From positions 620,001 through 684,000 of the forward strand of contig NZ_JAHVHW010000007.1 of the NCBI RefSeq assembly GCF_019802055.1: a stretch of DNA of 64,000 bases. Direction: 5' to 3'. Position 1 is the stretch's first letter. Every line of letters starts with the position of its first letter. Shown one piece after another: positions 27,472 to 37,768 of the stretch. The notes beneath the pieces are model-generated. The model was not told the DNA's origin, did not search any database, and was given only the letters and a program-made list of their open reading frames with translations. Made by a program: the position numbers and the translations under genes. The DNA comes from Ferrimonas balearica (lineage in GTDB: Bacteria; Pseudomonadota; Gammaproteobacteria; Enterobacterales; Shewanellaceae).

Positions 27472-30400
27472 TTACTCCACAGGACGGGTCATGTTGGCCG
27501 TCACCATCATGCGGTAGCGATTCACTGCGAAGTCGTTAGCCTTGGCTTCGTACTCCGGCACGCTGACCTCAATCAGGGGCATCTCGGCGTCAATGGTCTC
27601 CGGAGAGGCCATGGCGGCGTTGACGGCCAGACGCAGGTCCAGACGGCCACGGCGCTCAACTGCCGGAGCGGCTACCGGCTCGGATACCGGAGCGGCTTCA
27701 ACCACCTCTTCAGCAGCCGGAACTTCGGCTTCAACCGCTTTCACGGTTTCAACCGGCGCTTCTTCGGCGGCTGGCTCAACGACAGCGGCAACCGGCTCAG
27801 CAGGCGCTTCCACTTCTTCGGCAACCGCCGGGACAGCTTCCGCTTCCTGAGTTTCAACCGCTTCTGCGGCGACCGGAACCTCTTCCGCTTTCGGCTCAAC
27901 GTCAGTCGGCTGAGCGGCTTCAGCTTCAACGGCCGGAGCGGCTTCTACCACCTCTGCGGCTTCGGCTACCGGGGTTTCCTCTACAGCGACCGCTTGCTCC
28001 ACCGGCTTGGCGGCTTCGGCTTCCGGTGCGGCTTCGGCTTCCGGCTGTTCCAGCGGGATGGCCAGCTGTTCCTCTGCCGGGGCGTTCAGCTCAGTGGCTT
28101 CCGGATAACGGGCAGTGATCGGATCACGTTGTGCCTGTTCCTCCAGCTCACCGCTGTCAGACTCGTCACGGTGCTGACGACGGCGGCGTTGGCCGGCGGC
28201 GCGCAGGTGACGGGGGCTGCGACGGGAGCGACGGTGTGCGTTGCGCTCGTTGTCGGTCAGGGTCAGTTCGCTCTCACCCTGAGTCTCCTCTGTGGCTTCG
28301 CTGACCGGAGCCATCGCTTCCACAGGCTGAGCTTCAGTCACTTCTGCTACCGGGGCTTTGCTCACGGTCTCAACCGGGGCGACAGCCTCGGTGACTGGCG
28401 TTTCAACCACCGGAGTTTCGGCAACCGGAGCAGCCGGAGTTTCGACAGCGGCTTCTGCGGCGGCTTCACTCTTGGAGGAGGTGCGAACGGAGCGCTCCAG
28501 CTGACGGCGCTGGCGGCGTTCACGACGCTGCTCTACCTGCTCTTCACGACGGGTTTCCGCTGCGGCTACCGCTTCCTGTTCGGTCACTTCGGCCGGCTTT
28601 TCGGCACGCGGCTCCTTTTTACGGCGCTCACGACGGCTGGATTCACGACGCTCTTCGGAAGCCTGTTCGCGACCCTCTTTTACCGGCTTGGCAGCGCGCT
28701 CCTGACGGGGTGCTTCTTCACTGCGGTCACGGTCACCACGACGGTCGCGACGGTTACGGCGACGCTCTTTGTTGGCGTCGACCTTACCTTGCTCTTCCTG
28801 TTCAGTGCGCTCGGTGCGTTCACCGCGCTTGCGGCCACGGCGGTTGCGATCCTGACGGTCACCGCGCTCACCACGCTCACCACGCTCACCGCGTTGACGG
28901 CGTTGACCACCGCGCTCGCCGCGCTTCTCTTTCGGCTTGGCTTCTTCTTCCTTGCTCTCGCCACCGAACAGCCCCTTGATGGCGGCACCGATGCGGGTCA
29001 GCAGGGAGGGTTTGGTCTCTTGCTGGGCTTGAGCCTTAGGCTGACGCTTCGGCTTCTGGGCAGGACGCTCGGCAGGTTTCTCGGCCTTGGTCTCTTTCTC
29101 AGCTGCCGGGGCGCTCAGGCCCTGCAGAACCGGCTTGTCGCCCTGCTGACGCTCCAGCTTACGCGGCTCGTACAGTTTGGCCTCCGGGCGGTCTACCAGG
29201 CTGTAGCTCGCTTCGGTAATGGTGTCGTCCTTACGGTGACGTACCACGGTGTAGTTGGGGGTCTCCATGTGGGGGTGCGGAATGACGTACACCTCCACTT
29301 TGTGGCGCTGCTCAATGATGCGAATCGCTTTGCGCTTCTCGTTGAGCAGGAACGCGGCCACGTCGGTGGGCACTTGAGCTTCCACCTGGGCAGTGTTTTC
29401 CTTGATCGCTTCCTCTTCCATCAGACGCAGGATGGAGAGCGCCAGGGACTCGGTGCCACGGATGGTGCCCTGACCGTTACAGCGCGGACACAGGTGTGCA
29501 GCAGACTCGCCCAGAGAGGGACGCAGACGCTGACGGGACATCTCAAGCAGACCGAAGCGGGAGATGCGGCCAATCTGTACGCGGGCACGATCCTGACGAA
29601 CCGCGTCACGCAGACGGTTTTCCACTTCACGCTGATGGCGCACCGGGCCCATATCGATAAAGTCGATCACCACCAGGCCACCCAGGTCGCGCAGGCGCAA
29701 CTGACGGGCAATCTCGTCTGCGGCTTCCAGGTTGGTCTGCAGCGCGGTCTCTTCGATGTCACCACCCTTGGTTGCACGAGCGGAGTTGATGTCTACCGCG
29801 GTCAGTGCTTCGGTCGGGTCGATAACGATGGAGCCACCGGACGGCAGGCGCACTTCACGCTGGAAGGCGGACTCAATCTGGGTCTCAATCTGGTAGTGGG
29901 TGAACAGCGGCACTTCGCTCTGATAGAGCTTGAGCTTGCTCAGGGCGTCAGGACGCACCAGGCCGATGTGCTCTTTGGCTTGCTCAAAGATGCGCTGGTG
30001 GTCGATCAGGATCTCACCGATATCGGTGCGCAGGTAATCACGGATGGCGCGAACGATGACGTTGCTTTCCTGGTGGATCAGGATCGGGGCAGGGCGGCTG
30101 TCCGCAGCCTGCTTGATCGCATCCCAATGGTGCAGCAGCACTTTCAGGTCGTCCGCCAGTTCATCGGCGGCTTTGCCCACACCGGCGGTGCGAACAATCA
30201 GACCCATGCCCTGGGGCACTTGCAGCTTGGAGAGGGCTTCTTTCAGCTCAGAGCGCTCATCCCCTTCGATACGGCGGGAGATACCACCTGCACGAGGGTT
30301 GTTGGGCATCAGAACCAGGTAGGAACCCGCCAGGCTGATGAAGGTGGTCAGGGCTGCGCCCTTGGTGCCACGCTCCTCTTTGTCCACCTGGACGATCACT

Positions 30401-30696
30401 TCCTGACCCTCTTTGATCACCTCTTTGATGTTGGGGCGACCAGTCAGAGGGGCACCGTCGACAAAGTACTCGCGGGCGATCTCTTTGATGGGGAGGAAAC
30501 CGTGACGCTCTGCACCGTAATCGACAAAGGCGGCTTCAAGGGAGGGTTCTACGCGGGTGATTTTCCCTTTGTAGATGTTGGCTTTCTTCTGCTCATGACC
30601 AGGACTTTCGATGTCCAGATCATAGAGACGTTGGCCATCTACCAACGCGACGCGCAACTCTTCTGATTGAGTTGCGTTGATCAGCATTCTTTTCAT
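27472..30696 (-). CDS. rne: Ribonuclease E
   Basis: A 1074-residue endoribonuclease and degradosome scaffold. The conserved N-terminal half shows the S1 domain (about 35-125), the 5' sensor and DNase-like domain with catalytic Asp in [12 protein letters not shown] and VVIDFIDM, and the Zn-link CPRC. The C-terminal half is low complexity: a highly basic Arg/Gly region with ERGERGERG repeats (about 590-720, likely RNA binding), then a long Ala/Glu/Val/Pro-rich stretch, ending in a short conserved tail. Size matches E. coli (1061). It is divergent from rluC, as in E. coli. Confidence 0.98.
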   Translation of the reverse strand: MKRMLINATQSEELRVALVDGQRLYDLDIESPGHEQKKANIYKGKITRVEPSLEAAFVDYGAERHGFLPIKEIAREYFVDGAPLTGRPNIKEVIKEGQEVIVQVDKEERGTKGAALTTFISLAGSYLVLMPNNPRAGGISRRIEGDERSELKEALSKLQVPQGMGLIVRTAGVGKAADELADDLKVLLHHWDAIKQAADSRPAPILIHQESNVIVRAIRDYLRTDIGEILIDHQRIFEQAKEHIGLVRPDALSKLKLYQSEVPLFTHYQIETQIESAFQREVRLPSGGSIVIDPTEALTAVDINSARATKGGDIEETALQTNLEAADEIARQLRLRDLGGLVVIDFIDMGPVRHQREVENRLRDAVRQDRARVQIGRISRFGLLEMSRQRLRPSLGESAAHLCPRCNGQGTIRGTESLALSILRLMEEEAIKENTAQVEAQVPTDVAAFLLNEKRKAIRIIEQRHKVEVYVIPHPHMETPNYTVVRHRKDDTITEASYSLVDRPEAKLYEPRKLERQQGDKPVLQGLSAPAAEKETKAEKPAERPAQKPKRQPKAQAQQETKPSLLTRIGAAIKGLFGGESKEEEAKPKEKRGERGGQRRQRGERGERGERGDRQDRNRRGRKRGERTERTEQEEQGKVDANKERRRNRRDRRGDRDRSEEAPRQERAAKPVKEGREQASEERRESSRRERRKKEPRAEKPAEVTEQEAVAAAETRREEQVEQRRERRQRRQLERSVRTSSKSEAAAEAAVETPAAPVAETPVVETPVTEAVAPVETVSKAPVAEVTEAQPVEAMAPVSEATEETQGESELTLTDNERNAHRRSRRSPRHLRAAGQRRRRQHRDESDSGELEEQAQRDPITARYPEATELNAPAEEQLAIPLEQPEAEAAPEAEAAKPVEQAVAVEETPVAEAAEVVEAAPAVEAEAAQPTDVEPKAEEVPVAAEAVETQEAEAVPAVAEEVEAPAEPVAAVVEPAAEEAPVETVKAVEAEVPAAEEVVEAAPVSEPVAAPAVERRGRLDLRLAVNAAMASPETIDAEMPLIEVSVPEYEAKANDFAVNRYRMMVTANMTRPVE

Positions 30697-31260
30697 TTTG
30701 GTGACTTATTCCATTTCTTGTCACCGAACAGGTCGAGTACCGGAAAAGCCGGCACCCCAAGGCGTTAAGCAGCCTCACGGCTGGACTGGGGGTGGAGGCA
30801 CGGTGGAATAAACCCACACTCTAGAGCAGGCAGCCGCGGGCGCACCGCGGATGGTCTGGTTGCCTGATAGGCCTCATTGTCAACGCGCTAACGCGCGGTA
30901 ATCAGCCGCCGGAGCGTCTGATGAAATCTTTCTCTCTGCCGGGCTTTTGGCCGGTCAGACCTGTATCGGTAACAGTGCTTACTTTCTTCAATGATTACGG
31001 GGTGGGGAGCCAGCCTCTAAGGAGGCGCCGTCGCCAGTACAGGGGCATCAATTTGTGGCCGCCTGTCCGGGGTATGGTCTGTGGGTAATCCGTGAAACTG
31101 CAAGATTACTGGCCCTTTCCTGGCCCCGACCGGGATGGCATGGCCATCTTGAGGGCATTCTGAGCCCACCGGTGCGACAAGAATAGCAACTTTGCAATTC
31201 CTCAGCAATTATCGAACTGCGTATTTGGGGCCCTTTCTGGCTCGGTGTACACTAGCGCCC
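30697..31260. other. Divergent leader region between rne and rluC
   Basis: This 564-base gap corresponds to the long rne leader that mediates autoregulation in E. coli. I see a possible rluC promoter right at its coding start (31225-31253) and several GC-rich inverted segments on the rne side, but I cannot map the known leader hairpins with confidence. No convincing ORF. Confidence 0.5.
31225..31253 (+). promoter_or_regulatory. rluC: Candidate rluC promoter
   Basis: TTGGGG-N17-TACACT. Transcription would start at about 31260, next to the ATG at 31261, implying a leaderless or nearly leaderless mRNA. Confidence 0.35.
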
Positions 31261-32220
31261 ATGAAAGAGTCCGTTTCCAAACCCAGTCCCCAGGTTCAAT
31301 GGGTCGACATCACCGAAGACCATGCCGGTCAACGAATTGATAACTTCTTGCGCACCTTCCTGAAAGGGGTGCCAAAGAGTCTGATTTACCGTCTTTTGCG
31401 CAAAGGCGAGGTGAGGGTCAATAAAAAGCGCGTTAAACCGGAATACAAGCTGGCTGATGGGGATCAGATCCGCATTGCCCCGATTCGCGTGGCTGAGCGG
31501 GACGATACCGTCGCGCCCTCTGCCAAGCTGGAGAAAGTGGCGCAGCTGGAGAACCAGATTGTCTACGAAGACAAGGTGATGCTGGTGATCAACAAACCGT
31601 CCGGCATCGCGGTGCATGGCGGCAGTGGCATCAACTTTGGCGTGATTGAGGCGCTGCGGGCGCTGCGCCCCAATGAGCGCCAGCTTGAGCTGGTTCACCG
31701 TCTGGACCGGGCCACCTCCGGTTTGTTGATGGTGGCCAAGCGCCGTTCTGCCCTGAAGCATCTGCAGGATCAGCTGCGTGAGAAGACCATGCGCAAGCAG
31801 TACCTGGCGCTGGTTAAGGGTAAGTGGAACGCCAAAACCCGAGCGGTGCAGGCACCCCTGCTGAAAAACACCCTGAGCTCCGGCGAACGCCTGGTGCGGG
31901 TCGACAGCACAGGTAAGCCTTCGGAGACCCGTTTCCGCATCGTGGAAGGGTTTGAGCAGGCCACGTTAGTGGAAGCCAGCCCGATCACCGGTCGTACCCA
32001 CCAGATCCGCGTGCACACCCAGCACGCCGGTCATCCGATCGCCTGCGATGAGCGCTATGGCGATGACGAGTTCGACACCCTGATGCGAAGTAAAGGGCTG
32101 GATCGTTTGTTCCTGCACGCATTCCGGCTCTCCTTTACCCATCCGGTAGAGGAGGTGACCATGACGGTGGAAGCCCCCCTGGATAATCAACTGGAAGCGA
32201 TACTGGAGACACTGCGCTGA
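31261..32220 (+). CDS. rluC: 23S rRNA pseudouridine synthase RluC
   Basis: A 319-residue enzyme making pseudouridines at positions 955, 2504 and 2580 (E. coli numbering) of 23S rRNA. An N-terminal S4 RNA-binding domain (RIDNFLRTFLKGVPKSLIYR... about 20-75) precedes the catalytic domain with the HRLDRATSG motif (Asp nucleophile) and RTHQIRVH. The start at 31261 matches E. coli RluC; a longer frame from 31192 adds unconserved residues. The stop overlaps the next start by one base (TGATG). Confidence 0.96.
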   Translation: MKESVSKPSPQVQWVDITEDHAGQRIDNFLRTFLKGVPKSLIYRLLRKGEVRVNKKRVKPEYKLADGDQIRIAPIRVAERDDTVAPSAKLEKVAQLENQIVYEDKVMLVINKPSGIAVHGGSGINFGVIEALRALRPNERQLELVHRLDRATSGLLMVAKRRSALKHLQDQLREKTMRKQYLALVKGKWNAKTRAVQAPLLKNTLSSGERLVRVDSTGKPSETRFRIVEGFEQATLVEASPITGRTHQIRVHTQHAGHPIACDERYGDDEFDTLMRSKGLDRLFLHAFRLSFTHPVEEVTMTVEAPLDNQLEAILETLR

Positions 32221-32867
32221 TGGAACGACAGTACGAGCTGATCATCTTTGACTGGGATGGCACCCTGATGGATTCCGTCGGGCGCATTGTGGAGTGTTGG
32301 CAGGAAGCGGCACGTTCATTGTCGCTGCCGGTGGCGGACGATAACGCGGTCCGTGGAATCATCGGGCTCTCCATGGCGGAAGCGATTCAGACGCTGGTGC
32401 CTGGCTTGGATGAGGGTCAGACCCTGACGTTCCGTGAACGCTACCGTGACCTTTATGCGGATCCCGCTCTGGCGCCCACGCCGGTGTTTGATGGCGTTGA
32501 GGCTCTGCTGGAGTCCCTCCAGGCGAGCGGCCATAAGCTGGCGGTGGCGACGGGAAAAGCGCGGCACGGTCTTGAGCGGGCGTTTGGCCACAGTGGCTTG
32601 AAACACCACTTTGTCAGCTCTCGTACTGCCTGTGAAACCGCCTCCAAGCCGGACCCTCAGATGGTGCTGGAGCTGTGCCGGGAGCAGGGCGTTGCACCGT
32701 CCCGGGCCCTGATGGTGGGGGATGCCTGGTTCGATCTGGAGATGGGACGCCGTGCCGGGAGCGACACCGTCGGGGTCAGCTACGGTGCCGGCAGTACAGA
32801 GCATCTTCTGACTGCGTCACCCAAAGCGGTGATCCACCGTCCTCTTGAACTGCTGGAGTGGGTCTGA
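32220..32867 (+). CDS. HAD-superfamily hydrolase (phosphoglycolate phosphatase-like)
   Basis: A 215-residue cytosolic phosphatase. Motif I is FDWDGTLMDS (nucleophile Asp near residue 11), motif II the Thr of VATGK, motif III SKPDP and motif IV GDAWFDLEMG. The helical cap between motifs I and II marks a Gph/PGMB-type HAD-IA enzyme. Such genes often follow rluC in gammaproteobacteria; the substrate cannot be read from sequence. It is translationally coupled to rluC. Confidence 0.92.
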   Translation: MERQYELIIFDWDGTLMDSVGRIVECWQEAARSLSLPVADDNAVRGIIGLSMAEAIQTLVPGLDEGQTLTFRERYRDLYADPALAPTPVFDGVEALLESLQASGHKLAVATGKARHGLERAFGHSGLKHHFVSSRTACETASKPDPQMVLELCREQGVAPSRALMVGDAWFDLEMGRRAGSDTVGVSYGAGSTEHLLTASPKAVIHRPLELLEWV

Positions 32868-32877
32868 CCCCGTCGGC

Positions 32878-33216
32878 TTACTGCTTCCCTTCCAAAGCAC
32901 TGGCCAGCTTGGCATCGAGTTGGCCAGTCATCCAATCTTTCAACATCACCCAGTCAGCCAGAAAGCTGTAGAGCGGATACTGAAACGTGGCGGGGCGATT
33001 GTGTTCAAATCCGAAGTGGCCAATCCAGGCAAAGCCATAGCCGATCACCGGCAGCAGCCACACCCATTGCCAGTTGCCACTGGCGATCAGATAACCCAGA
33101 CAAGCCAATACCAGCAGAGAACCGGTGTAGTGCAGTGCCCGACAGCGGCGGTCGCTGTGTTCACTCAGGTAGAAGGGGTAAAACTGGTGGAAACTCTGAA
33201 ACCGTTTTTCGCTCAT
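32878..33216 (-). CDS. Mpo1-like (DUF962) membrane protein
   Basis: A 112-residue protein with the DUF962/Mpo1 signature: FYPFYLSEHSDRRCRALHY at the N-terminus, two hydrophobic helices (about 30-46 and 49-65), and the His-rich IGHFGFEHNRPATF motif before a third. Yeast Mpo1 is an iron-dependent dioxygenase in fatty acid alpha-oxidation; the His residues in the two motifs are the likely metal ligands. Bacterial function is unproven. It sits between a HAD gene and yceF on opposite strands. Confidence 0.88.
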   Translation of the reverse strand: MSEKRFQSFHQFYPFYLSEHSDRRCRALHYTGSLLVLACLGYLIASGNWQWVWLLPVIGYGFAWIGHFGFEHNRPATFQYPLYSFLADWVMLKDWMTGQLDAKLASALEGKQ

Positions 33217-33281
33217 GGGGACTCCCTGTCCTCAATATCTTCCCTCTTTTGTAGCGAAGGACCCGCCCCCGAGCAAGGCGA

Positions 33282-33878
33282 TTACGCTTTCTGAAGGGTC
33301 AGGACATCCACCCCTTCGTTGGCCAGCAACTCGCCGAGGCTAATCAAAGGCAGGCCAATCAGCGCGTTGGGGTCACGGCCGGTCAGGCGGTCAAATAGCA
33401 TGATGCCGAGCCCCTCACTTTTGAAGCTGCCCGCACAGTTATAAGGCTGCTCCGCCTTCAGGTAACCCTCAATCTGAGCGTCGCTCAGCGATTTAAAGGC
33501 CACTTCGAAGGGCTCCACCAGAGTCTGGGCCTGGCCGGTGGCGCTGTTCAGCAGGGTCAGGCCGGTGTAGAAGGTGACCACTTCACCGCTGGCAGCTTTT
33601 AATTGCGCAACGGCTTTCTCGTGGGTGTGGGGCTTACCGAGGATGGCGCCTTTGACGACAGCGACCTGATCGGAGCCGATGATCAGCGCGTTAGGATGAC
33701 GCTCGGCCACGGCGCGAGCCTTGGCCTCAGAAAGACGGCCAACCAGCGCCTGGGCGGTTTCGCCCTCTAATGCGGTTTCGTCCACTTCGGGCTTGTCGCA
33801 GACAAAGGGCAAGCCCAATTTTTCCAGCAGCTCGCGGCGGAAGGGGGAGGTGGATCCGAGGACCAGAACCTTATCCAT
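33282..33878 (-). CDS. yceF: Maf-family nucleotide pyrophosphatase YceF
   Basis: A 198-residue house-cleaning enzyme. The Maf signatures [19 protein letters not shown] and IIGSDQVAV (catalytic Asp) are present, along with a SFKSEGLGI block. The YceF branch hydrolyses 7-methyl-GTP. Divergent from yceD-rpmF as in E. coli, which supports the subfamily call. The ATG at 33878 has AGGT upstream; an in-frame extension of six residues to 33896 is less likely. Confidence 0.94.
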   Translation of the reverse strand: MDKVLVLGSTSPFRRELLEKLGLPFVCDKPEVDETALEGETAQALVGRLSEAKARAVAERHPNALIIGSDQVAVVKGAILGKPHTHEKAVAQLKAASGEVVTFYTGLTLLNSATGQAQTLVEPFEVAFKSLSDAQIEGYLKAEQPYNCAGSFKSEGLGIMLFDRLTGRDPNALIGLPLISLGELLANEGVDVLTLQKA

Positions 33879-34035
33879 AGTTACCTGTGACTTCATTCAA
33901 TGGAAAGTGGGCCGCAAAGGCTAACAAATCCCGTTGACAGCACCAAGGTAAACACGTAAAAAGCGGACCTCGCCGAGCACGCTTCGTATTAGTATAAAGC
34001 CGCGTCAGGCGGGGTTCCCGGGTCTAAAATTTCCT

Positions 34036-34064
34036 TTGACTCGGTACAGTTCAACCATTAAGAT
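34036..34064 (+). promoter_or_regulatory. Candidate promoter of yceD-rpmF-plsX-fab operon
   Basis: TTGACT (34036-34041), a 17-base spacer and TAAGAT (34059-34064). The predicted transcript would start at about 34071, three bases before the yceD ATG, and no Shine-Dalgarno is visible there. Confidence 0.5.
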
Positions 34065-34073
34065 GCGCGCCTT

Positions 34074-34607
34074 ATGCAGAATGTACGAATTCCGGTAATG
34101 CTGAACCCGGCTCGTTGCGCTCAACGGGGCCTTAGCTATGAGGGTATCCTCCCAGCCAAGGTACTGAAGCGCGTGAACGGTGCCAGCGCCGGCGACTGCA
34201 CTGATGTGCGGGTGTTCGTTGAATGTGGCATTGATGTTCAGGGGATAGTCTACCTCAAGGGGAAGGCTGTGACGGAGCTCACTCTGGTATGTCAACGCTG
34301 CATGAACACTTACAGCCATCCGATCGCGGTTGAGTTCGCATACAGTCCTGTGACTGACGATTCACAGATTGATGAGCTCCCGGACGCCTATGAGCCTGTC
34401 GAATTAGACGAAAATGGCGAGGTACACCTTCAACATCTCATCGAAGATGAGGTACTGCTGGCTTTCCCCATCGTGCCGATGCACGATTCTGAAGACTGCA
34501 GCCAATCTTCGCGGGATGTGACGGTTGGGGTTTTGCCCCGTACCGACCCTGCTGATGAGCGTCCGAAGAACCCGTTCGCGGTGTTAGAAACTCTTAAGCG
34601 AAATTAA
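34074..34607 (+). CDS. yceD: DUF177 protein YceD (ribosome-assembly related)
   Basis: A 177-residue cytosolic protein of the YceD family, whose homologues take part in 23S rRNA accumulation. It keeps the C-x2-C pair ([10 protein letters not shown], near residue 80), an acidic stretch ([11 protein letters not shown]) and the C-terminal [12 protein letters not shown]. The N-terminus [14 protein letters not shown] aligns with E. coli, so the start is firm even though no ribosome site is seen. It heads the rpmF-plsX-fab gene string. Confidence 0.95.
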   Translation: MQNVRIPVMLNPARCAQRGLSYEGILPAKVLKRVNGASAGDCTDVRVFVECGIDVQGIVYLKGKAVTELTLVCQRCMNTYSHPIAVEFAYSPVTDDSQIDELPDAYEPVELDENGEVHLQHLIEDEVLLAFPIVPMHDSEDCSQSSRDVTVGVLPRTDPADERPKNPFAVLETLKRN

Positions 34608-34624
34608 TCGAGGAGATTGGGGCC

Positions 34625-34795
34625 ATGGCCGTACAACAGAACCGTAAGACTCGTTCCAAGCGTGGTATGCGTCGCTCTCACGATGCACTGACTGCATCTC
34701 AACTGTCTGTAGACGCCACTTCTGGTGAGAAGCATCGTCGTCACCACGTGACTGCCGACGGTTTCTACCGTGGCAAGAAGGTCATCAACCTGTAA
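34625..34795 (+). CDS. rpmF: 50S ribosomal protein L32
   Basis: A 56-residue basic ribosomal protein beginning [20 protein letters not shown] and ending GKKVINL, the full L32 pattern with no zinc Cys residues (the usual gammaproteobacterial C-minus form). GAGG lies about 10 bases before the ATG. It follows yceD by 17 bases, the conserved yceD-rpmF-plsX order. Confidence 0.97.
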   Translation: MAVQQNRKTRSKRGMRRSHDALTASQLSVDATSGEKHRRHHVTADGFYRGKKVINL

Positions 34796-34807
34796 GTTGA
34801 CCTGCTC

Positions 34808-35833
34808 TTGTCCAATCTAACCTTAGCGTTAGATGCCATGGGGGGCGATCACGGCCCCCATATCACAGTGCCTGCAGCTTTGCAGGCACTGGCGCTTTAT
34901 CCCCAACTGACCATCATCCTGGTGGGTGACCGCATCGCCATTGGCGAACAACTGCGTCGTCATCACCGAACCGAATCCTCCCGACTGCAATTGCTGCACG
35001 CCGAACAAGTGGTATCGATGTCTGATCGACCGCTGCACGCGCTGCGCAACCGCCGTAAGAGTTCCATGCGCCTGGCGCTGGAGCTGGTCCACGAGGGCAA
35101 GGCGGATGCCTGTGTCAGTGCCGGCAATACCGGTGCCCTGATGGCGATGGCCAAAGTGGTGCTGAAAACGCTGCCGGGGATCGACCGCCCGGCTCTGACC
35201 ACCGCACTCCCTACTACCACCGGCGACCCCGTCTACATGCTAGACCTGGGGGCCAACGTCGTGTGCGATTCAGAAACTCTGTTTCAGTTTGCGGTGATGG
35301 GCTCCGTTCTTGCGGAGTGTGTGGGCAATCGTCGCCGTCCCCGGCTGGCGCTGCTCAATGTTGGAGCGGAGGAGATCAAGGGGAACGATCAGGTTCAGCA
35401 AGCGGCTCAGCTACTGCAGGCCACCCCCCAGCTGAACTATCGCGGATTTATCGAAGGTGACGCTATCTTTACCGGTGCCGTGGATGTCATTGTCTGCGAC
35501 GGATTCATCGGTAACGTCACCTTAAAGACCACGGAAGGGATCGCTCGACTCTTGGTGCAACAGATGCGCCAAGCCATGGAGGGCAATCTGCTGGCCCGAA
35601 TTCTGGGCTTGCTGCTCAAAAGCCGACTTAAGCGGCTCTATAAGCAAATGAACCCCGACCAGTACAACGGTGCGACTCTGTTAGGATTGCGCGGTATTGT
35701 GGTCAAGAGCCATGGCAATGCTGATCAAGCGGCCTTCCTGCGCGCCATCGAAGAGGCGGTGCTGGAAGTGTCCCGTCAGGTGCCGGGCCGAATCAAAAGC
35801 CGACTCGAGTCGGTGTTGTTGGATAAATCCTAA
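34808..35833 (+). CDS. plsX: Phosphate acyltransferase PlsX
   Basis: A 341-residue peripheral membrane enzyme making acyl-phosphate from acyl-ACP for phospholipid synthesis. It opens [14 protein letters not shown] and keeps [19 protein letters not shown] and [14 protein letters not shown]. The start codon is TTG at 34808, aligning with the family N-terminus; there is no ATG in the right place and the ribosome site is weak. It is 12 bases after rpmF and directly before fabH. Confidence 0.96.
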   Translation: MSNLTLALDAMGGDHGPHITVPAALQALALYPQLTIILVGDRIAIGEQLRRHHRTESSRLQLLHAEQVVSMSDRPLHALRNRRKSSMRLALELVHEGKADACVSAGNTGALMAMAKVVLKTLPGIDRPALTTALPTTTGDPVYMLDLGANVVCDSETLFQFAVMGSVLAECVGNRRRPRLALLNVGAEEIKGNDQVQQAAQLLQATPQLNYRGFIEGDAIFTGAVDVIVCDGFIGNVTLKTTEGIARLLVQQMRQAMEGNLLARILGLLLKSRLKRLYKQMNPDQYNGATLLGLRGIVVKSHGNADQAAFLRAIEEAVLEVSRQVPGRIKSRLESVLLDKS

Positions 35834-35841
35834 GTCTACTT

Positions 35842-36810
35842 ATGTATACAAAAATTCTTGGTACCGGCAGCTATCTGCCGCCCCAGGTGCGGTCCAATGC
35901 CGATCTGGAGCGCATGGTGGAAACCAGCGACGAGTGGATCCGCGAGCGTACTGGCATCCGCGAGCGTCGCATTGCCGGTGCAACCGAATCCGTGACCACC
36001 ATGGGCCACGAGGCCGCCCTTAAGGCGCTGGAAGCCGCAGGCATTAGCGCCGAACAGCTGGACATGATCATCTGCGGTACGACCAGTGCCGATAACGCTT
36101 ATCCCTCCTCAGCGTGTGAAATTCAGGCACTGCTCGGTGCACACGGTTGCCCCGCCTTTGATGTGGCAGCGGCCTGCAGCGGTTTCATGTTTGCCCTCTC
36201 CATTGCTGACCAGTTCATCAAGAGCGGTCAATGCAAGCACATCCTGGTGATTGGTGCCGACGCCCTGTCCCGCCACTGCGACCCGGATGATCGCACCACC
36301 CTGATTCTGTTTGGTGACGCCGCTGGCGCCGCCATCGTGGGCGCCAGCGAAGAGCCCGGCGTACTCTCCACTCATATCCATTCCGATGGACGCTTTGGCG
36401 ACCTGCTGAAGACCCGTGTACCCAAGCGCAATAAAGATGTGCAACTGGAAGCGGATCAGGCCGACTACCTCATTATGAAAGGCAATGAGGTGTTCAAGCA
36501 GGCCGTGACCCGTCTGGCGGAAGTGGTTGAGCAAGCCCTCGAGCACAATGGCATGGCCAAGAGCGACATCGATTGGCTGGTGCCCCACAACGCCAATTTC
36601 CGAATTCTGAAAGCCACTGCGAAAAAACTGGGCCTGCCGATGGAGCAGGTGGTGATGACCCTGGAAGAGCACGGCAACACCTCCGCGGCGTCTGTCCCCG
36701 TGGCTCTGGATATGGCGATCCGTGATGGTCGCATCCAGCGCGGTCAGACTCTGTTGCTGGAAGCCTTTGGTGCCGGGTTCGCCTGGGGCGCCGCAGTGGT
36801 CAAATACTAA
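35842..36810 (+). CDS. fabH: Beta-ketoacyl-ACP synthase III
   Basis: A 322-residue condensing enzyme that starts fatty acid synthesis from acetyl-CoA and malonyl-ACP. The catalytic triad is visible: Cys112 in AAACSGF, His in VPHNAN and Asn in HGNTSA. It opens [13 protein letters not shown]. It begins 8 bases after plsX, within the plsX-fabHDG operon. Confidence 0.98.
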   Translation: MYTKILGTGSYLPPQVRSNADLERMVETSDEWIRERTGIRERRIAGATESVTTMGHEAALKALEAAGISAEQLDMIICGTTSADNAYPSSACEIQALLGAHGCPAFDVAAACSGFMFALSIADQFIKSGQCKHILVIGADALSRHCDPDDRTTLILFGDAAGAAIVGASEEPGVLSTHIHSDGRFGDLLKTRVPKRNKDVQLEADQADYLIMKGNEVFKQAVTRLAEVVEQALEHNGMAKSDIDWLVPHNANFRILKATAKKLGLPMEQVVMTLEEHGNTSAASVPVALDMAIRDGRIQRGQTLLLEAFGAGFAWGAAVVKY

Positions 36811-36822
36811 GGAAGCCTTTTC

Positions 36823-37752
36823 ATGACTCAGAACACCGCATTTGTTTTCCCCGGTCAGGGCAGCCAGACCGTGGGCATGCTGGCCGAACTGGCCACCGAG
36901 TACCCGATTATCCAGGCCACCTTTGCCGAAGCCAGCGAAGCGCTGGGTTTCGACCTGTGGCAGATGGTGCAGGACGGCCCGGCTGAGGCGCTGAACAGCA
37001 CTGAAAACACTCAACCCGCACTGCTGACCGCCTCCGTGGCGATCTGGCGCGCTTACTGTGAAGCGGGCGGCGAGCAACCGGCAGTGATGGCCGGTCACAG
37101 CCTGGGTGAGTACTCCGCACTGGTGTGCGCGGGTGCCCTGAAATTTGAGGATGCGGTCAAGCTGGTCGCTCTGCGTGGACGTGCCATGCAGGAAGCCGTA
37201 CCTGCTGGCACCGGCGCCATGGCCGCCATCATCGGTCTGGACGACGACGCCATCGCCAAAGCCTGTGCGGAAGCCGCCCAGGGTGAAGTGGTGTCTCCGG
37301 TGAACTTCAACAGCCCGGGTCAGGTGGTTATCGCTGGTCATAAAGACGCGGTAGCCCGTGCCGGTGAAGCCTGTAAGGCCGCTGGCGCCAAGCGCGCTCT
37401 GCCGTTGCCGGTCAGCGTGCCGTCCCACTGTGAGCTGATGAAGCCTGCGGCTGAAAAGCTGGCCGAAGCCCTGTCACACATCGAAGTATCTGCCCCGGCG
37501 ATCCCCGTTATCAACAACGTGGACGTGGCCAAAGCGGACTCCGCTGAAGCGATCAAAGACGCCCTGGTGCGTCAGCTGTACTGCCCGGTGCGTTGGACCG
37601 AAACCGTCAACGCCATGGCCGATCAAGGTGTCGAGCAGTTGGTGGAGTGTGGCCCGGGTAAGGTACTGACCGGTCTGACCAAGCGGATCAACAAGGCCCT
37701 GTCCGGCACTGCGGTGAATCTGCCCGCAGACCTGCAGGCCCTGCTGTCTTAA
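36823..37752 (+). CDS. fabD: Malonyl-CoA:ACP transacylase
   Basis: A 309-residue enzyme loading malonate on ACP. The nucleophile Ser93 sits in GHSLGEYSA, with the partner His in VPSHCELM and the Gln-rich start FPGQGSQ. Length equals E. coli FabD (309). It lies in the fab operon, 12 bases after fabH. Confidence 0.98.
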   Translation: MTQNTAFVFPGQGSQTVGMLAELATEYPIIQATFAEASEALGFDLWQMVQDGPAEALNSTENTQPALLTASVAIWRAYCEAGGEQPAVMAGHSLGEYSALVCAGALKFEDAVKLVALRGRAMQEAVPAGTGAMAAIIGLDDDAIAKACAEAAQGEVVSPVNFNSPGQVVIAGHKDAVARAGEACKAAGAKRALPLPVSVPSHCELMKPAAEKLAEALSHIEVSAPAIPVINNVDVAKADSAEAIKDALVRQLYCPVRWTETVNAMADQGVEQLVECGPGKVLTGLTKRINKALSGTAVNLPADLQALLS

Positions 37753-37768
37753 TCAAAGGAGAGAATCT

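Noticed and set aside
27994-30666. An 890-codon open frame on the plus strand opposite rne
   Set aside because: It is the antisense of the well-conserved rne gene. Its length comes from the biased codons of RNase E's Arg/Glu/Ala-rich sequence, and it has no ribosome site.
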